Shown here piece by piece: positions 6,638 through 9,518 of a stretch of DNA of 9,518 nt. A program made the position numbers and the translations under genes. The notes beneath the pieces are model-generated. The model was not told the origin of the DNA and did no database searches. It worked only from the letters and a program-made list of their open reading frames with translations. Within the stretch, counting starts at the first letter, position 1, and each line of letters opens with the position of its first letter. Origin of the DNA: CAZUZD01 sp964624465 (GTDB lineage: Bacteria > Planctomycetota > Planctomycetia > Isosphaerales > Isosphaeraceae). Where the stretch lies: contig CAZUZD010000246.1 in assembly GCA_964624465.1 (NCBI GenBank), forward strand, positions 1 to 9,518. The letters run 5' to 3'.

Positions 6638-7465
6638 ATGAAGCGACGTTCGGCGCACGATCTCTATCTGCTCGATCGCGACATCGGGTTCGAACCGAAC
6701 GCCCATGGCGGCCGATTGCGCTATTGCTTGCGGGAAGCGACGCGCGAGTTCTGGGATGAGATCTGGGACGAGAGCCTCCGGACGGGTTTCGATTATTCCC
6801 GAGCCGAGACCGGGTCTCTGCCGCGACACCTGGACCGTCTGCTCACGCGGTACGCGGCGCCGGGGTCCCGGATCCTCGAGGCCGGGTGTGGCCTGGCGGC
6901 GTTCACGGTGGCCGCCCGGGCGCGTGGCTACCAGGCCGATGGCGTGGACTTCGCCCCGCGCGTGATCGCGATGCTCCGGGAGCGCTTTCCGCAAATCCCG
7001 TTCTTCGAGGGGGACGTGCGGCAGCTCGACTCGGTGGCCAGCGACACCTACGACCTCGTCTATTCGCCCGGGGTGTGCGAGCACTTCGAGGACGGCCCCG
7101 AGCCCGTGCTGCGCGAGGCGCACCGCGTGACCCGGCCGGGGGGGATCGTCCTGGTCAGCACCCCGTGCTTCAACCGGTTCCGCCGGCGCCTCGTCCAGTT
7201 CGGAGGCCTTCGCAACCCGTCGGCTGGCACGTTTTATCAGTATGCGTTCTCCACCACGGAAATGACTGGCATCCTCGGCCCGATCGGATTCGAGATCCTG
7301 GCGGCCACTCACCACGAGACCTGGTTCACCCTCCAGGAGCACCTGCCCGTGCTGCGCCGGATCCCCCTCGGGCGGCTCGTGAACCCGATCCGTGCCGTGC
7401 TCGACACCCTGCCCATCACCCGATCGTGGGGCCACTGCTGCGTCTGGGTCGCGAGGAAGCTCTGA
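6638..7465 (+). CDS. Class I SAM-dependent methyltransferase (Methyltransf_11/23-like)
   Basis: The 275-aa protein has a canonical Rossmann-type SAM-binding core: motif I ILEAGCGLAAFTVAA (79-93), the ribose-binding acidic residue D104 in ADGVDFAP, EGDVRQLDS (124-132), motif IV YDLVYSPGVCEHFEDG (138-153) with the UbiE/COQ5-like pattern, and the post-motif RVTRPGGIVLVSTP (163-176). The first 60 residues (RDIGFEPNAHGGRLRYCLREATREFWDEIWD) and the Phe/Tyr/His-rich region at about 199-232 probably form the acceptor site; the substrate is unknown. Similar enzymes often methylate sugars or lipids in surface-glycan pathways. The ATG at 6638 is chosen because the sequence above it is low-complexity; it has no Shine-Dalgarno site. 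The gene is not closely related to the methyltransferase at 1277-2089. It converges with the SRAP-like gene, 18 bases separating the two genes. Confidence 0.88.
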   Translation: MKRRSAHDLYLLDRDIGFEPNAHGGRLRYCLREATREFWDEIWDESLRTGFDYSRAETGSLPRHLDRLLTRYAAPGSRILEAGCGLAAFTVAARARGYQADGVDFAPRVIAMLRERFPQIPFFEGDVRQLDSVASDTYDLVYSPGVCEHFEDGPEPVLREAHRVTRPGGIVLVSTPCFNRFRRRLVQFGGLRNPSAGTFYQYAFSTTEMTGILGPIGFEILAATHHETWFTLQEHLPVLRRIPLGRLVNPIRAVLDTLPITRSWGHCCVWVARKL

Positions 7466-7483
7466 CCCTGACCCGCACCCGGT

Positions 7484-7951
7484 TCAGATCTTCTCCTCGA
7501 TCAGCACGGGCATGCGGTCGGATCGGGTCATGATGCGGTAGTAGTGGCTGGCGGGCTCGCAGACCATGAAGACGACGGCGGCGCCGCGCTCGTCGGGCAC
7601 GAGCAGGCCGCGGAGGCCCTGGCGGACGCGGTACCAGACCCCGCGCTCCAGGCCCAGGGTGGCGGGGATGTCGACGGGCATCGGCTGGAGCGACTGCCAG
7701 CCGCCCTGCTCGACGGTCTCCAGCCAGGTCCAGCCGGTGCGCGGCAGGTACCGGCTCTGGCCGCGGCTGTTGCCCCAGCGCACGATCTGGAGTCGACCAT
7801 CGCGCCAGATCGGCAGGCGCGGGTCGCGGTCGCGGAACAGGAAGCGCACCTCGCGCTCGCCGCCGCGGTCGTGAGCCCGCCGCTCCAGGTCATGCCGCCC
7901 GATCAGTTCCGTGGGCAGTTCGCTCCATGCCAGCGCAATCCCGGCGCACAT
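7484..7951 (-). CDS. SRAP-like (YedK/HMCES-related) small protein, divergent active site
   Basis: The 155-aa protein is proposed as a distant SRAP member. Classical SRAP proteins use Cys2, exposed after Met removal, to crosslink abasic sites in single-stranded DNA. Points of similarity in order: MCAGIALAWSEL at the N-terminus (family MCGRF), RDGRLQIVRWG (50-60; family RWG), TGWTWLETVEQGGW (72-85; family NARAET), GLRGLLVPDERG (112-123; family CLVPADGFYEW) and VCEPASHYYRIMTRSDRMPVLI (130-151; family TTEAN...HDRMPVIL). Against canonical SRAP, the Asn and Arg of NARAET look like Trp75 and Trp77, the His of HDRMP is Ser144, and the protein is about 65 residues shorter than YedK. The ATG at 7951 places Cys at position 2; a TTG at 7966 would add five residues and bury it. 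No Shine-Dalgarno site is visible. It lies downstream of a Y-family polymerase in the same orientation, which fits a DNA-damage role. It may instead be an unrelated conserved family with chance resemblance. Confidence 0.6.
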   Translation of the reverse strand: MCAGIALAWSELPTELIGRHDLERRAHDRGGEREVRFLFRDRDPRLPIWRDGRLQIVRWGNSRGQSRYLPRTGWTWLETVEQGGWQSLQPMPVDIPATLGLERGVWYRVRQGLRGLLVPDERGAAVVFMVCEPASHYYRIMTRSDRMPVLIEEKI

Positions 7952-8050
7952 GCAATCTGGTTTCAATTCGGCCTGTGTTGGTGATCCCGAAGCCCTTCGT
8001 CACACCATGTCTGCGTCGCCGCGGTTCCGTCGTTCACCTCCTCGGATTGC

Positions 8051-8068
8051 CGGGTTCGTCGGGTTCGT
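8051..8068. repeat. Two tandem copies of a 9-bp unit
   Basis: CGGGTTCGT is repeated exactly head to tail, about 100 bases upstream of the SRAP-like start; on that gene's strand it reads ACGAACCCG twice. It may be a direct-repeat binding site or slippage. The GAAC half-sites are 5 bases apart, not the 7 of alphaproteobacterial LexA boxes. Confidence 0.4.
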
Positions 8069-8089
8069 GGCGCAGGTTGAGGGGAAGAC

Positions 8090-8201
8090 GGTCCGCACAG
8101 CGGACCCGACAAAGCACAATCGTCGTGGAAGGTGTTTTGTAGGGTCCGCTGTGCGGACCAGCTTCCGTTCCGATCCCATCGGTCCGCACAGCGGACCCTA
8201 C
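8090..8201. repeat. Cluster of three palindromic REP-like 21-bp elements
   Basis: The 17-base core GGTCCGCACAGCGGACC, itself GGTCCGC/GCGGACC around ACA, begins copies at 8090-8110 (plus) and 8181-8201 (plus), and appears inverted at 8139-8159. The second and third copies are identical over 21 bp in opposite orientation; the first differs at one base. The first and second extend into 28-bp arms (8090-8117 and 8132-8159) with 26 of 28 matches and a 14-base loop, a 70-bp hairpin element. The second and third can instead pair perfectly over 21 bp with a 21-base loop. The third copy begins 5 bases past the polymerase stop. This resembles REP sequences or small palindromic mobile elements; there is no transposase gene nearby and no T-run, though mRNA stabilisation or termination is possible. 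Confidence 0.8.
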
Positions 8202-8205
8202 GGGG

Positions 8206-9441
8206 TCAGAAGCAAATCTTCCCCCGGACGTCGCAGATGTCGTAGGAGTTGGAGCGGTCGCCGTAGATGGCGTGCAGGGGCAGGGTGGCGGCGCTGCGGA
8301 GGGTGAAGCGGCCCAGGCGGTCGTTGACCCGGCGCTTGACGGCGGCGACGGCCTCGGCGCGGTGGCCGGGGTCCTCGAACAGGCCCAGGGGCCGGGGGAC
8401 GCGGCGGGTCAGCGACTCGGCGATCAGGTGCATGCGGTGTGCCTGGGCCCCGCGAATCCAGGCCCGCCGCAGGCAGGGGCGCAGCGCATCAAGCAGGAGG
8501 TCGAACCGGTCGGTCGGCACGGCGAGGTTCGTCTGGCCGATGCGGGCGCGGCCGTCCTTGTAGCCGACCCAGACGGTCAGGCGGCCGGCGAGCACCTCGT
8601 GGTAGTGCAGCTCCTCGATCAGCCGCTCCAGGTTCCGCACCAGCCAGGCGTACAGGATGATCGGGCTGGCCGTGCTGGCGCCGAAGGACCCGCCCCGCGA
8701 GAGCGCCTTGTGCATCGGCCGGCGGTCGAGCACCGGCCGCACCGCCTCGCCGTTGAGTTCCCACCAGAGGGTCTCGCCGGTGGCGGTGAGCAGGCTCCGC
8801 ACCAGGCGGCGGTCGGCGCGGGCCAGGTCCAGGCAGGTGCGGATGTTCCAGGGCAACAGCCGGCGCTCGCGGCGGCCGGCGATGCCGGTGATCTCGGTCA
8901 CCGGCCGCTCGGCCAGCAGCTCCTCCTCGGCGGCCGGGTCGAGCACGACCTTGGCGCCGAAGGGCTTGGCCGAGTCGGAGATCAGCTTGGCCAGGGTCCG
9001 CGACCGCGCGATCCCGACGGTCACCGGCACGCCCACCCGCGCCTGCACCGCGTCCCGCAGCGCCACGGCCGTCCGGGCCAGGTCCATCCCGGGGCGGGGC
9101 ACGGCGCGGAAGAAGAACTCGTCGATCGAGTAGAACTCGACGCACGGCGAGAACTCGCGGACGACCTCCATCATCCGGCGGCTCAGGATCTCGTACCACC
9201 GGAAGTCGCGCTTGATGTAGATGCCGCCCGGGCACTTCACCAGCGCGTCCCAGATCGGCTCGCCGGTGGTGACCCCGGCGGCCTTCATCTCGTAGCTCTT
9301 GGCGATCACGCAGGCGCCCTGGTTGCCCAGCACGCCCACCGGCTTGCCGTTCAGGAACGGGTCGCGCACCCGCTCCGCCGACACATAAAAGCAGTCGGCG
9401 TCCAGATGCCCCACCGCCATCCCGGCCACGTCCGTCTTCAT
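8206..9441 (-). CDS. Y-family translesion DNA polymerase (UmuC/DinB-like)
   Basis: The 411-aa protein should copy across DNA lesions as an error-prone polymerase. The palm begins HLDADCFYVSAERVRDP: Asp14 is the first metal ligand, and Tyr19 stands at the steric-gate position. GVLGNQGACVIAKSYEMKAAGV (37-57) is the fingers region. FYSIDEFFF (103-111) supplies the catalytic Asp107-Glu108 pair. VTVGIARSRTLAKLISDSAKP (141-161) is the typical post-catalytic helix, ITGIAGRRERRLLPWNI (184-200) the thumb helix-hairpin-helix, and about 255-375 the little finger. The conserved tail DICDVRGKICF ends the protein and no beta-clamp motif is obvious there. All catalytic residues are present, so it is not an inactive ImuB-type subunit. 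In-frame starts are GTG 9462, ATG 9441 and ATG 9420; 9441 is chosen because the promoter hexamers overlap the GTG region and place transcription start at this ATG. The SRAP-like gene lies 254 bases downstream. Confidence 0.92.
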   Translation of the reverse strand: MKTDVAGMAVGHLDADCFYVSAERVRDPFLNGKPVGVLGNQGACVIAKSYEMKAAGVTTGEPIWDALVKCPGGIYIKRDFRWYEILSRRMMEVVREFSPCVEFYSIDEFFFRAVPRPGMDLARTAVALRDAVQARVGVPVTVGIARSRTLAKLISDSAKPFGAKVVLDPAAEEELLAERPVTEITGIAGRRERRLLPWNIRTCLDLARADRRLVRSLLTATGETLWWELNGEAVRPVLDRRPMHKALSRGGSFGASTASPIILYAWLVRNLERLIEELHYHEVLAGRLTVWVGYKDGRARIGQTNLAVPTDRFDLLLDALRPCLRRAWIRGAQAHRMHLIAESLTRRVPRPLGLFEDPGHRAEAVAAVKRRVNDRLGRFTLRSAATLPLHAIYGDRSNSYDICDVRGKICF

Positions 9442-9448
9442 GAACGGA

Positions 9449-9477
9449 AGTGTAGTCTGCACAAAAGATCAGGTCAA
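9449..9477 (-). promoter_or_regulatory. Sigma70-like promoter of the polymerase gene, probably giving a leaderless mRNA
   Basis: Reading the minus strand, TTGACC (9477-9472) is followed by exactly 17 bases and TACACT (9454-9449), five and four matches to the consensus hexamers. Seven bases after the -10 comes the ATG at 9441, where transcription would be expected to start, so the message would have no leader. This agrees with the absence of any Shine-Dalgarno site and with an AT-richer patch in very GC-rich DNA. Confidence 0.55.
9457..9472. promoter_or_regulatory. CTG-N10-CAG dyad inside the polymerase promoter (LexA-type operator candidate)
   Basis: CTGCACAAAAGATCAG on the plus strand has the CTG-N10-CAG layout of gammaproteobacterial LexA boxes and lies between the -35 and -10 hexamers of a translesion polymerase gene, where a repressor would block RNA polymerase. 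The inner bases do not extend the palindrome, planctomycete LexA motifs may differ, and only six positions are fixed, so this is tentative. Confidence 0.3.
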
Positions 9478-9518
9478 GCCGGCGCCGGGCCGGGTTCGGG
9501 GCGGGCCGCCCGGGGGCG

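Noticed and set aside
6161..7435. Minus-strand 424-codon frame opposite the second methyltransferase
   Set aside because: No domain; it spans an intergenic gap and the antisense of a gene with clear SAM-binding motifs.
524..7465. A single surface-glycan operon made of the acetyltransferase, glycosyltransferase and two methyltransferases
   Set aside because: The genes alternate strands and are separated by divergent or convergent junctions and unrelated genes; no co-transcription is possible for most of them.
7963..8042. Perfect Shine-Dalgarno-like AGGAGGTGA on the minus strand (8042-8034) with a 24-codon GTG frame ending just before the SRAP-like gene, as a possible leader peptide
   Set aside because: The GTG lies inside the Shine-Dalgarno sequence, so spacing is wrong, and the next ATG (8008) is followed after one codon by a stop. 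The peptide has no attenuator-like codon run. Probably chance.
8090..8201. CRISPR array
   Set aside because: Only three copies, in mixed orientation, each internally palindromic, with unequal spacing and no cas genes; REP-like elements fit better.

Overview
The window is high-GC bacterial DNA that reads most easily as a planctomycete, probably near the Isosphaeraceae/Gemmataceae; this is inference from gene content. The pointers are a Tat-exported DUF1501 protein, a protein whose N-terminus has the H-x3-C-x2-C cluster often seen ahead of planctomycete Ser/Thr kinases, a GT39-type membrane glycosyltransferase, few Shine-Dalgarno sites, and mostly single genes on alternating strands. No rRNA, tRNA, CRISPR array, transposase or phage gene is visible.

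Left part (1-2902): a truncated minus-strand gene (probable regulatory kinase or zinc-finger anti-sigma-like protein) runs off the left edge. It is divergent from a complete maltose O-acetyltransferase-type sugar acetyltransferase (maa-like), and the shared gap holds overlapping dyads. Next come a minus-strand class I methyltransferase and a plus-strand SRPBCC protein, divergent from each other across an approximately 370-bp gap.

Middle part (2924-7465): a minus-strand GT39/ArnT-like glycosyltransferase converges on the SRPBCC gene with a hairpin at the junction. It is divergent from a DUF1501 protein, which stands without its usual DUF1549/DUF1553 partner. A 374-bp gap with a 26-bp near-perfect palindrome leads to a second, unrelated class I methyltransferase.

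Right part (7484-9477): this is the most interesting block. Two minus-strand genes, a catalytically intact Y-family DNA polymerase and, downstream, a small protein resembling the SRAP (YedK/HMCES) abasic-site-crosslinking family, form a plausible DNA-damage module. The small protein keeps the N-terminal Met-Cys but not several other canonical SRAP active-site residues. The polymerase has a good sigma70-like promoter placed so that its mRNA would begin at the ATG (leaderless), with a CTG-N10-CAG dyad inside the promoter spacer. Between the two genes lie three copies of a palindromic 21-bp element that can form alternative long hairpins.

Apart from the polymerase/SRAP-like pair, the sequence does not show the genes working together. 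The acetyltransferase, glycosyltransferase and methyltransferases could all act on sugars or surface polymers, but their orientations argue against one operon.
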